Source: Bidens hawaiensis
Taxonomy: Eukaryota > Streptophyta > Magnoliopsida > Asterales > Asteraceae
Reading direction: 5' to 3'
Length of the DNA stretch: 64,000 nt
NCBI GenBank assembly: GCA_021521415.1
Contig: JAIQDT010009117.1
Span: forward strand, 39,022 to 103,021
The translations under genes were made by a program, and so were the position numbers. Every line of letters starts with the position of its first letter. Positions within the stretch are counted from its first letter, which is position 1. Positions 12,897 to 23,600 of this stretch are shown here, in pieces. The notes under the pieces are model-generated. The model did not search any database. It was not told the origin of the DNA and worked only from the letters and a program-made list of their open reading frames with translations.

Positions 12897-14260
12897 TGTC
12901 ACACCCCAACCTACGGTGGAAATACCGGGGCGCGAACTGATTGTCACAGCTCTCAAGGTTACTATCATGCAATATTATTTAAATGACAATATCTATATAA
13001 CTCGATTTAATAATTCAAATAATTCAAGTACAAAATACAACTTATTAAACAAACAACAATTATAAATTAAATTCTTGATTATATCTTTCCTAACATAAAT
13101 TCTTCACTAATTCTTCACCAACCTGCATTAAATTTCTACGATAACCTGCATATGCGTATAAAATAAAGTTTTGTCAACAACACATGTTGAGTGAGCAACA
13201 CACCAGTTTAGTTGTACATATAGTATATATAACAAAATACGTAGCTGCAACAAGTCATATGAGAATAACAAAATAACCAAATGAGCAAGTATAACTGAGA
13301 TGTCGAGAAGCACAAAGGCTAACGATTGGCGTATGATCATACTGGACTGAGATTATGTTGGACCTCTCCGGATGAGGAAGCATACAAAGCAAATAAGCAC
13401 ATAAACAAATAAGGTATAAGTTGTTAACACATAAGACAAAGTTGCAGTTTTGAGTATAAGTATATGTGAGAAATATATTTACGCGTATGTCCCCAAAACG
13501 TGAAAAACAAGTAAAATAGGGGAATGTGGTACTCACCTCAATAGACGAACAAGGAAAAATAGATAACAATAAGAATGACGATTCGCGGAGATCACGCGTT
13601 GACGATAAGGCCTAATAAGGAAAAATAGAATACGGATACACTAAGTTAATGAAATAGATTGATTAAGAAAGCTCGATAATTATAACTATCCTTAAGTTAC
13701 TATTATATTCTTTATAATCATAATTAATATAATATTTTATTTAATATAAATATATTATACGAAAAAATTATTAGTTTCTTAAATTACAAATAAAGTATAA
13801 AAAAAATATTATATAAGTAAAACACATCTTTAAAAATTTTAAGTTTGTTAAAGTATGTATATTAAACCATTTACGTGATATTATATATATTCGTGTATAT
13901 ATATATATGTTCTCATACACGGATGATAGATGAGAAAAACACAAGTTCAATAATCGGTTTTTAATAAAATAAATTTATTTATTCATTATTATTACTATTA
14001 TACTTATTATAATGATTTAAAAAAGAGAACTAACAAAAATATCTATAAAAACTCGGGGTGGCAGGGGTCGAACCTACGACCTGCCCCCCGTGAGTCAAAA
14101 GAACTAACCAGCTGGGCTACCAGCAACATACATCATAGTTTAGGAATGATTAAATATAAGCAGACTTATACACGACTGAATACAAGAACAAAACCCTAAC
14201 AATACAATTGATCCAATCAGTTCGCGTCCCGGCATTTCCGCCGTAGGTTGGGGTGTGACA
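12897..14260. mobile_element. Solo LTR with ~33-bp inverted ends, TSD GGTAT
   Basis: It starts TGTCACACCCCAACCTACGG and ends with the complement CCGTAGGTTGGGGTGTGACA. The inverted ends extend to about 33 bp with few mismatches. A perfect 5-bp duplication GGTAT flanks it (12892-12896 and 14261-14265). TG...CA ends plus a 5-bp TSD fit a solo LTR of 1,364 bp; such long inverted ends are unusual for an LTR. The interior is AT-rich and has a tRNA-like block near its right end. Short ORFs at 13128-13569 are not recognised. Confidence 0.72.
14055..14125 (-). other. tRNA-like pol III promoter block (A and B boxes)
   Basis: The minus strand reads TAGCCCAGCTGGTTAG (A-box-like). About 30 nt on it reads GTAGGTTCGACCCCTGC, a B box with a 5-bp T-arm stem and TTCGACC loop. 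The acceptor and D stems do not pair and the anticodon arm is irregular. It is therefore not a functional tRNA; it is most like the tRNA-derived head of a SINE or a captured tRNA relic. Confidence 0.42.
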
Positions 14261-14652
14261 GGTATAGTATTGGGTATTCTAAAATCGGGTATTTGAATAC
14301 CCTATTTCCGGGTATTGAAAAAACCCCTATTTTCAGGTTTTTTTCGGGCTTTTTCCAGGGCATAGATTGGATTTTTATGGGGTTGCACTTTTTAGGGGTG
14401 TTTGGAAAACCCGATTCCGGGTATTAGAAAAATCCGGTTTCAGGTATGGAACCGGTTTCGGTTTTCGGGTATTACCGGGTACAAATTGGGTCCGGTTCGG
14501 GTACGAGTTTTGGTACTGAAATACCTACCCTATCCGTACCCTACGGGTAGGGTCGGGTACGCGTTCGGGTATTAAAAACCAGGGTATAAAAAAACCGGTT
14601 GTGGGTTTTTTTTCAGGTCCTGTTCCGGGTTCGGATTTTTTATACACGTCTA

Positions 14653-15500
14653 CAAGTTATGCTCTAATAGGTTTTAGAATCAAACTAGTTTTGAAACAGA
14701 TCTATCTGGTCTGGTCAGCGAGAAAGCAAGTAACTTGTTCTATTGTGGAGGGCCCATTTCATGTTGGGCTGTAGCTGTTAGCTTCATTTGCTTTTGTTAA
14801 AAGCCCGCGAGGTGGACGTTTTCGAGATTGCACAATTGTTGAATGTTGAATTATTTGACAACAAAAGCTAACACGTCCCAAGCAGAAATTGGCTTGGTTT
14901 ATCATAAAACCTCATGCCATTATTGTGAAAATGTTGCTCTTTAACTAGTTTAACGACATTTATTATGATATATGATAACCCTTGCCAAAAATATCATGAA
15001 AATGTCACGTATCACATGAAAAAAAAAACATTTGTCCTTTTAAGTGTCAAATATCATGAGACGACATTAACTTCTCTTGATCATCAAGTAAACCTCAATT
15101 ACGACATTTTCCGCGGCCGTTAAAGACCATTCACATAACACCTGAGAACACTACCAACACTTTCCACGGTTTAACTTTTGTGTTATTATGCAACAAAAAC
15201 TGAACAAAAAACCTTAATATGAATCCAACCACAAACCCATCTGCCAACTAGTCTACAAAAACTAAACTTGCAACAGTCCAAAATATCATCAGTTTTAACA
15301 AACACATTTCACCATCCATAAAAATAACTCATTCAAACCAACAAAATATACCACAAAAGCTGAAAAGTAGTTTAAATCGAACCTAATTTGTTAAAAAAAT
15401 CGTTTGAATCTTGAAATAATGACCCATTTCTTGATTGTAAGGGTGAATGTCTACATTCGGCTCATATACCCAGTTTTTGTTTTATCTCGTTTCATCATCT
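14653..15500. other. Spacer 3' of the RNase H gene
   Basis: AT-rich sequence with no supported ORF, repeat or element ends. The RNase H gene ends at 15501 on the minus strand, so its 3' UTR and polyadenylation site should lie in the right part of this interval. Confidence 0.4.
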
Positions 15501-17799
15501 TTACGAGTCAACTTCTTGAATTTGACCAACTGCAGCAACATGACATATTATTGTAACGGTAATAATATTGTTTTTGTAATCATAATATGCATTTATTATT
15601 TAAAGAACTTGCACCTGCAAGATCCACAGCTAAGTTTGCTTGGGTATCTGCATCAGAGTTCAAGTCCTGAAAAAAAAATTATTACAAAAAATTTCATGTT
15701 ATAATTAATATAATAATGTTCTTGTAATCATACCCTTAAAACATGATCTATCTGGAAACAAACAAATCTATCCTTTAATTTCTTTGCTTCTTCATACAAC
15801 TTGCTAATATTTTGATTCTTCACCTTCCATAGACCTTGAACCTGTACCATAAAGCATACTAGAGTAAATTACGCTTTTAGTCCCTATGGTTCGTTGAAAA
15901 CATCCCTTTTAGTCGAGTAGTTTTTTGTGGCCTTTTCAACCCACTAGTTTTATTCTCGTTTCAATTAACTCCATGTTTTTAACTCTGTTATAATTCTGTT
16001 AAGCATACGGGCATGTTAGTCTTTTTGTTTGATGCAAATAGTACATACAAATATTATTTGATATACCATTGCATTAATACCTGTATATCAAATAGAAAGA
16101 CCGAAATGCCCCTCTACTTAACAAAACAACTTGACAGGGTTAAAAACATAGGTGCATACAAGTATGAATTGATGTACGTTTAGCATTAATACCTGTACAT
16201 CAGCTAAAATAACTAAAACGCCCCTGTACTTAACAGAGTTAATAACATGGAGTTAACTGAAAAAAAACACAAAAAAAAGACTAATGTACTACAAAAAGCC
16301 GGGGGAAAAAACCTATTGCACAAAAAGAGTTATTTTTTACACGCCACAAGGACTAAAAGCATAGTTTGCTCAGTATTCATGTATACCATACACATATATT
16401 GCAATATTATTAGTTTCCAATTAGAAAAAACAGATTACCTGCATGCAAACAAGTTTGGAATCGCCTAGAACGCGTATACTTGTAAAACCTTTACGAAGAG
16501 CATATCTTAACCCTAAAATCATAGCTCGGTATTCAGCAACATTATTAGTTGTTGTACCCAAACCTTCACGCAATCGACAAACCTACAAAACAAAAGTCTA
16601 TCTATTAAATATCAAAGAACGCAGGAAATTAGTTAATTAGTTATAACTACCAAATTTCCATCCTCGGTTCGTAAAACTGCTCCTGCTCCAGCTGGTCCAG
16701 GGTTTCCTTTAGACGCACCATCAAACTCAAGAATGCATGTATGCTGTAAATCAATTAATAGTCCAATTAAGTAATTTACTTAATGATGATTGTAAACAAA
16801 ACTTAAATTTTGTAAGCACTCACATTGGCTGTTAGAGCTTGAGTTGCAAGATGCTCCAATTTAGCTTGCTTACGTGCAGGATCACCCGACATAGATGCTA
16901 ATCCAAAGCCGTCCTGCAAGATTATAACATTTCCAAAAACTAGTAAACAGAAATTAAAAAGATGTTTTCCAGGAAGGAGGGGTGGTTCTAGCTTACAGGA
17001 GTTTGGGATCCTAAATCTTCTTGAAACCTTCTTTTGGACATATGATCGCTAGACGGTTCTCCTAAAGCAAAATGTGGTTGCTGTACGCAAAGAAAAAATG
17101 ATAATATTTTAGGTTGTGATGGAACAGAACAAAACAAGTTTACAAATTTATATACATGGATCTGATACAAACAAAGCCAGCATCTTTAGTATGCAATGTT
17201 TAACTGAAAATAACACGGACACAATATCAAGTGAACATTATACAAAAGTTTACATTTTCTTTTTCCCAAACGATAACAAATGTCAAATTAAATTCTTAGT
17301 TTTACCTGAAACGGACACGCCTCAAGATTTCCAAATAGCTCTTGGGTTAGATCTGCAGCTTTAATAGAATAAAGTGCATTTTTAAGCCCGCAAGAAATCA
17401 TATACTCTTCAGCTTCCTTTGGCATTGTGTAGCCTTTATACACACTCACAGGTGGATCACATACCTACAACATTACAAATTAGATCACATTACACTACTG
17501 CTATCATCTTTAAACTTCATATCCCCCTTAATAAATATAAACTAACAACCCACCTATCATGTTTATGTTTGAAAGATTATTATGTACCACTAAGCCCGTT
17601 TAAAAATTGAACTGTTAAAACGCAATAAAACATTTTCTCGGGAACGAGCCTGCAACCGACGCGCATAAACTAGAATAGGTTAAAATAACGTACGTACCGA
17701 GGATCCAACTTGCGGTTGACAGTCGTTTAAAGTCTTGTAGACACCAACAATATCCCCTTTCCTAACCACAAAGAAAGCATTCTTGTCTTCTCCCAACAT
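15501..17799 (-). CDS. RNase H1-type ribonuclease HI with hybrid-binding domain
   Basis: It should cleave the RNA strand of RNA:DNA hybrids such as R-loops. Nine exons join in frame: 17799-17698, 17464-17306, 17080-16997, 16913-16824, 16743-16651, 16582-16439, 15841-15734, 15666-15615, 15529-15501. Total 861 nt, 286 aa, all GT-AG. Residues 1-87 form the caulimovirus-VI-like hybrid-binding domain (FFVVRKGDIVGVYKTL; SVYKGY). About 146-280 form the RNase H domain with all four acidic residues: D in LEFDGASKGNPGP, E in TNNVAEYRA, D in VLGDSKLV and D in NSDADTQAN. The start sits directly at the hybrid-binding domain, so no organelle transit peptide is coded. That resembles Arabidopsis nuclear RNH1A more than RNH1C (inference). 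A 510-bp TIR element sits in the intron between exons 6 and 7. Confidence 0.9.
15862..16371. mobile_element. Non-autonomous TIR element in an RNase H intron
   Basis: The left end GAGTAAATTACGCTTTTAGT is matched as an inverted repeat at the right end (ACTAAAAGCATAGTTTGCTC) with few mismatches. The interior has further partial repeats (GCATTAATACCTGTA(T/C)ATCA at about 16072-16090 and 16184-16202). No transposase and no clear TSD are seen. It lies wholly inside an intron, so coding is not broken. Confidence 0.55.
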
Positions 17800-18046
17800 T
17801 TTCCACAACAACAACTAACATGAACAACTCGGGTAGCAGCACAATGATCAATCTTTCTTCTCAACTCAATGATGAACAAACGTCATTACAAACTCTTCCT
17901 GCAACAACAAATAATGAATGATATTTGGTTTGGATTAAAACCCAACAAGTAAAATTGAAAAGAACAGATGGGGATAAAATAAAAGTTATTATTATTGTTT
18001 AAAGCATGACGAAATTGAAATTTTATACCAGATAGATGACTCACCG
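17800..18046 (-). promoter_or_regulatory. 5' UTR with probable leader intron, RNase H gene
   Basis: On the minus strand a donor GTGAGT begins at 18044 and an acceptor TTGTTGCAG ends near 17899. That leaves about 100 nt of leader before the ATG at 17799. I infer a 5' UTR intron of about 145 nt. No TATA box is evident upstream. Confidence 0.4.
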
Positions 18047-18099
18047 TTAGTTCGTTAAGCTAGTAATAACCGCCGGCGGATGTAACCACGGTGGCCAGT

Positions 18100-19255
18100 G
18101 GGGTAGGGTTTCAGTAGGGTGGGTGGGTTTGGCGGGTTAAACCGAAACAATGTTTTCTGCCGATTTCTACCTTTTGGCCAACTATGGCTATTATTTTTAC
18201 CCGAAACCCAACTCAAGAAAACTTGTATCTGAACATGAACTAACCTGATCCGAAAAATCCGAACCTAAGAAACGACTAACCCGAACCCGAACCAAAGTAA
18301 TTTGGGTTGGTTCTTGGGACTAGTTTATGGGTTTCGAGTCAACCCGAATTAACTTTTAGTTTAAAACCAAATATATTTTTAGGTATATATGCTAACCCTA
18401 GCCGCTAAGGTTATCGGAATCCGTCCCATTTCAACTATCTGGCCCAGATTGAGTGCTCTCATTCCACCTATTATAGATTGACTCTTTATTGTTTATGTGT
18501 ATTTCTTACATATCACTAATAGCAACTATAATTGAACACACATGTTATGCCAGATTCATGACGTGCTTAAGTTGGTTTTTTTATTATGGTTGGACTTTGT
18601 TAAATTTTACTCTTTTTTTGAGTTATTTTATTGGTTTATGTCGGTTTATTTTGGTTATTTATGTTACGAAGAAGAAGAACATGTAACTTTAATTTTAGCA
18701 TTATAGTTTTTATTTATATATTTAGTTTTTAAGGATACTTGAAACCCGATTAACCCCACCAGAAAAAACACGAACCCGAATTACCCGAACCTGAAAAACC
18801 CATGAGATATTTGGGTTGGGTTTCGGTTCAAGATTAAAAACTTCGAAACCCGAATAACCCGACCCGAAAAACCCAAAACACGAAAAACAAACCCGAAGAA
18901 CACCCCTACCTTTAACGCAACATCGAATGGGTACCCAGTGATAGTGCGCGTGTAACCCCGCAACAGTGCCTAAAATCACATCACACAACGTCTGTACGTG
19001 CATAATCGGATGATGGTATCTGCGTAAACCTGCATTGAACGCATATTTGGTGCCGCCACACGCGTAACACAATGACGTTACGCACGTAACCTGAAACTGA
19101 ACGCGTAACAACTGCAAAGCCATTACGTATGTAACCGACGATTGAACACGTGTAAGCGGCACCATAAACCATTTTACCTCCATGCCGTAAAAAATTAATA
19201 CATTTTGGATGGTACTTTATGCACCAATTAGTTGAGGTCAAATTAATCTATACAT
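18100..19255. other. Spacer with AACCCGAA-rich blocks
   Basis: Two blocks (about 18165-18360 and 18735-18905) are dense in AACCCGAA / GGGTT motifs, the second ending AACACCCCTA. This looks like the subterminal repeats of a small hAT-type element, but I cannot pair termini or a TSD. Minus-strand ORFs at 18722-19241 follow the repeats and show no known domain. Nothing else is supported. Confidence 0.35.
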
Positions 19256-19594
19256 GTGAAAAAAAATGAGAAAAATAAGAATAATTTATAGCCACGCAAA
19301 ATAACTTTTAAAACTATTTAAAGAAATTATAACTTAAAATTTAATTAAAAACGAAAAAAGTAAAAACAAAAATGTTTTCACCGTCTTCCTTGAATTTAAA
19401 AAAAGACACGGTGTTGAAGGAAAAATGTCATGTGTCTTTTTTATCACTGTGCTTCGTGTTTATTTTCGTTATTGATTGTGTATATCTTCCTTGACATTGT
19501 GTCTTTTTTTATATTGTGTTATATTACTCAACATTTTGTTATATTTTGTTCGGCATTGTGTTATATTTGCGATCTATTTTGCTCTTTTAGTTAT
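19256..19594. repeat. Left arm of an inverted repeat split by the Tat element
   Basis: About 19260-19400 (TGAGAA..., GCCAC.CAAAA, AAAAACGAAAAAA) resembles the reverse complement of about 35150-35310. The two arms flank the Tat insertion. Removing Tat and one GTTAT copy would bring them together as a long, imperfect (roughly two-thirds identical by eye) hairpin. This suggests a fold-back DNA element as insertion target. Confidence 0.35.
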
Positions 19595-19699
19595 TGAAGA
19601 GGTATGTACCCGCCTCAACACCGAGCAAGGCGGGTCAACCCACAAGATAAAGACATTATGAAGGCACAAAGCTAAAACCTATGCGCATAGCGCATACAA

Positions 19700-19905
19700 A
19701 ACATGCTCAGGCATCATATGCCCAGGCACACATATGCTCGCGCATCACATACGCGCGCGGCGCATCAGCGCGCGGCGCATATCACATGCTCGTGCATATC
19801 ACATCTGCCCAGACACACATGCTCGCGCATCACATATGCGCGCAGCGCATCAGCGCGCGGCGCATATCACATGCTCGTGCATATCACATCTGCGCATGAA
19901 ATATC
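19700..19905 (+). repeat. GCGC-rich tandem subrepeat in Tat LTR U3
   Basis: About two copies of a unit near 87 bp, built from CATGCTCGCGCATCACAT, GCGCGCGGCGCATATCACAT and GCTCGTGCATATCACATCTG. The same block is at 34168-34373 in the 3' LTR. Upstream of the TATA box, such repeats often act as enhancer-like modules in LTRs (inference). Confidence 0.75.
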
Positions 19906-20234
19906 TGCGCGTGAGGATAAAGAGAAGACCTCGCGCATCCTCAGGATGGGCGCATATCACACGTGCGCATAATCAACCTCGTCCTTATCCAAATCAGGAT
20001 TAGGGCAACCTTGATTGTGCACGTCAGACAACCTTCCAGAAGGCATCTTTTTAAGGAGAAAGAATATGCTGATGTTGATAGCTGCCAAATGAAAGGTCGA
20101 CAACTCAGCATGACACATGTGTTACCACGTGATTACAACCAACGAGAAAGCGCCAGGTGTCCCAGAGGACACGTGGCGCAGTGCGATTGGAGGAAGCCAA
20201 CGAGGTTGAGCCCAACCGGTGGTAACCCTAGCAC

Positions 20235-20242
20235 TATAAATA
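20235..20242 (+). promoter_or_regulatory. TATA box of Tat LTR
   Basis: TATAAATA lies in the 3' third of the LTR, with the matching copy at 34703-34710. The transcript start should fall about 30 bp downstream, near 20270. Confidence 0.7.
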
Positions 20243-20630
20243 CAGCATCAACTCCACTTTGATGACACATTCATACTCAATCATTGACAGTTACAAGCAG
20301 TGATAACACATTCAATCATATTGAATCACATTCACTCACAGTCAGTTACATACAAAACAGACAGTCTCACAATGAGGGGGTATTAAGCTATTCAGCAATA
20401 CTCTTGAGACTCTCTTACACACATTATTATCTTCTCCACAAATATACTGATTCTCACGCCGGAGGGTTACCCCAAAGAGGACCCCTCTGTCCCTTTCTGA
20501 GGGGTAAGTAACGGCGCTGTTCATTTTGTAGGTGGAAGAACACAGACCCAGAAGAACCATCGGTGAAATAGTATAATCACACCCGAGGAAAGTAGATCTG
20601 CTACCAGTGAGTAGATCCACGTTTCTTCAT

Positions 20631-20640
20631 TGGCGCCATC
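20631..20640 (+). other. Primer-binding site of Tat element
   Basis: TGGCGCCATC lies one base after the LTR end. The TGGCGCC start fits the 3' CCA end of a tRNA-Asp-like primer and is usual for Tat and Athila elements. Complementarity to plant tRNA-Asp fades after about 7 bases, so the actual primer is uncertain. Confidence 0.6.
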
Positions 20641-20697
20641 CACTGTTACAAACGGCAATCAGATCTCATCAGATCTATAAAAAAAAAATCAATCACC

Positions 20698-23600
20698 ATG
20701 GTTTCTGGAGTTCGTAACGTTGATCAAGCTCTGGAGGATATTGAACGTGAGGGTGTTAACGACGGACAGCAGGTTCTGAGGGTTCCGCGTGATTCTACGC
20801 GTACCACCAGCAACCGTCCCTTCGTCACAACCCCTCACGGCCAGACTGAAACTCCTCCAGACGATCTCACGTTACAAAATATGGCCGGCGCGAAACTGAA
20901 AGGACCAATGGGTCCAGAAGAGGAAACAAATGATCCAAATGAATGGCTCATTAACGAGCAGCGGCGTCTGATGGAAAAATACAATGAAATGGTCAAGCAG
21001 AAAAAGCTAGCCGACCAAACACAATGGCAAGCTTTTGATAAGCAGACTACAAAAAGGCCGCGCGCGCCGGAAGAAGGACATTCTGTTCACACTGCACACA
21101 CTGAGTTCAGTGATGAAGAAGTGCATAGCATGAGGAAGACACGGGATACTCATGCAGGAGGCTCACAGCTCCGCGCGCCTGTGAACATGGCGCCTGGAGC
21201 CAGAGCAGATCTGGATCTGCACATGTCGTACAGCCCACCGGTCAGAGGGCAAGTGGACGTAACCACGCCCTACAGACCAGCCATCCTGGTAAAACACTCA
21301 AAGTTTACTGCGCGCATCGCGCAGGCTCCCATCCAGCACAAGACAAAGATGCCAAGTGGTCTGGGCAAATATGATGGCACAACAGATCCAGATGACTTTT
21401 TGCAAGGTTTCTATAACACGGGAAACCTAGAGAGCTGGACGATGCCAACATGGTGTCATATGTTTGCTCGCTGCCTCACGGGCGCAGCGCGGGTATGGTT
21501 CGAGAGCTTGCCGACAGGGCAAATTGATGGGTTCGAGGAAATATTAGAAAAGTTCCAAGCCCACTTCGTACAGCAGCGCAGGCACACGCGCGATCCTGAT
21601 GACATCATGCACTGCATACGCAGGAATGATGAAACGATTGAAGATTACATCACTCGTTTCAATCAGGAATCCCTGGCAATCGGGGGTATAACTGAGCAGC
21701 TCCTGCGTGTGGCCTTTATACAAGGCGCGCGCAGCGATCAACTCCGCCGGGCTCTCGTAAGCAAAGATGGTATGCCCACCACGTGGGCCAAGTTAATGGA
21801 GGCATCGCGAGTTTTCGCGAGAAATGAGAAACAGATTGCCCAAGATAGGGCAAGAGAAAGAGCGCATCAGGCAGAATCACCGCGCAGCAAAGAGAAGAGG
21901 GCCAAACAGAACTCTGTATGGTCCAGGTTGCAGCCAACAAGTTTTTCTTCTGCGGAAAAACAAGCGCAACCAACCTCACCCCAGCCCCAAAAAGAAGTTC
22001 GTAATCGCGGGGAGGGTGACAAGAGGGAGGGCGGCAGAGATCCTAGCAGACCTCTGCCAAGAATATGGACACCCCTCACTAAAACACCTTCACAGGTGTT
22101 AAGTACTGAGAATGTCCAATTCAAGCCCCCCAAGCAACTACACTACAAGGGACCGCAAAACAGTGGCAAATATTGTGAATTTCACAGGTCCCCGGGCCAC
22201 AACACCGACGCATGCCATCATTTAAAGGATGCGATCGAGAAGGATGTAAAGTCAGGCAGGCTGGCTCACTTGGTAAAAAACCAAAGAATAGAAGATGAGC
22301 AACCGGAAGGAGCCTCTGCCAGCAAGAAATACAAAAGAATCTGTGTGGCTGAGGGAGGACGACAAGGGCAGACGTCAAAAAAGAGAAGCGCGCAAATCCA
22401 CGGAGATTGGCGCGAGCAGCAAGTCATCTTCCCAAGAATCAGGGGAGGCCCTTCAATAAGCAGTCCTCTCGTCATCACCACACACATTGCTCATTACGAA
22501 GTGTCAAAGGTCCTGGTGGACACTGGAAGCGAATCTGACATTATGTATGAGCAGTGTTTCAGAAAGTTAGACCCGGCAGACCAAGCGCGGCTCGAAATTG
22601 TGAACGCACCAATCTGTGGTGTTTCAAATGAAATCATCCATCCACTGGGCCAGATTCAGTTTGAACTAACTATGGGGGATGATGAGCACAAGCGAGCAGA
22701 AGTTGTCAACTTCTTGGTCTTGCCCACCACGTCATGCCACAATATGATCCTGGGTAGGGGAACGATTGCCCAATTTAATGCTGTACCGTCGCCAGCGCAC
22801 GGCGCATTGGGGTTCCCTACACCAACAGGCGTAACATTTGTTTACCGCGATCATTTGTGCGCAGTGACAAGCACGCCGCGGGAAGGGAGAATGAAACTTC
22901 CAATGGCTGACAATGCGCCAGAGAAGTGGATTTTAAACCCAAAATTCCCAGAGCAAACGGTCACAATTGGCGCTACCATTTCAGACGAAACGAGATTGAG
23001 AATGAAAAAGTTGCTCACAAAATACACGTCGGTTTTCGCGTGGCAACACTCCGATATGACAGGGGTCCCGCGAGACTTGGCGCAACATTCTCTTAACACG
23101 TTCAAGTCGGTGGAGCCAATTGCTCAGAAAAAGAGAATCATGGGGGATGAAAAGGCGAAGGCCATGAATGAGCAAGTGGAGGACCTGTTGCGCGCAAACA
23201 TCATCCGCCCGATCCGATACCAGACGTGGGTAGCCAATCCTGTGATGGTAAAGAAAAGCAACGGGTCATGGAGGATGTGTATTGACTTCAAGGACCTCAA
23301 CAAAGCATGTCTGAAAGACTGTTACCCCCTCCCAAACATCGACGCAAAGGTGGACTCCGTGGCGCCATTCAAGCTCAAGTGTTTCCTGGATGCCTACAAA
23401 GGCTATCACCAGATTCAAATGGCACCACAAGACGAAGACAAGACGGCCTTCAGGACCGACAAGGGTGTTTTTTGTTACACAAAAATGCCCTTTGGTTTAA
23501 AGAATGCGGGCGCCACCTATCAGAGACTTATGGATTCGGTTTTCAGTGAACAAATCGGAAGAAATCTAGAAGTCTACGTTGATGATTTGGTGATCAAGAG

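Larger units (their letters stand above)
12772..14652. mobile_element. Second hAT-like element, split by a solo LTR
   Basis: Ends TAGAGGTGCATAAA (12772) and TTTATACACGTCTA (to 14652) form an imperfect inverted repeat. Both subterminal regions (12785-12896 and 14261-14640) are full of CGGGTA / GGGTATT motifs, as in the neighbouring hAT element. Flanking octamers CCAATGAT and CAAGTTAT agree at only 5 of 8 positions, so the TSD is decayed or the boundaries are slightly off. No transposase is visible. The solo LTR at 12897-14260 lies inside. Confidence 0.42.
19595..20629 (+). repeat. 5' LTR of the Tat element
   Basis: Its boundaries are fixed by the exact copy at 34063-35097 (constant offset 14,468) and the flanking GTTAT. 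It drives the genomic transcript. Short ORFs within it are repeated in the 3' copy and are not genes. Confidence 0.95.

Noticed and set aside
14055..14125. Functional tRNA gene
   Set aside because: Acceptor and D stems do not pair and the anticodon arm is irregular, although A- and B-like boxes are present.
18722..19241. Overlapping minus-strand ORFs of 60-153 codons
   Set aside because: They translate the AACCCGAA repeat block and adjoining spacer; no domain and no splice or promoter support.
19681..20620. Several ORFs rich in His/Ala/Arg, repeated at 34149-35088
   Set aside because: They are translations of the Tat LTR and its GCGCAT repeats, identical in both LTRs, with no protein features.
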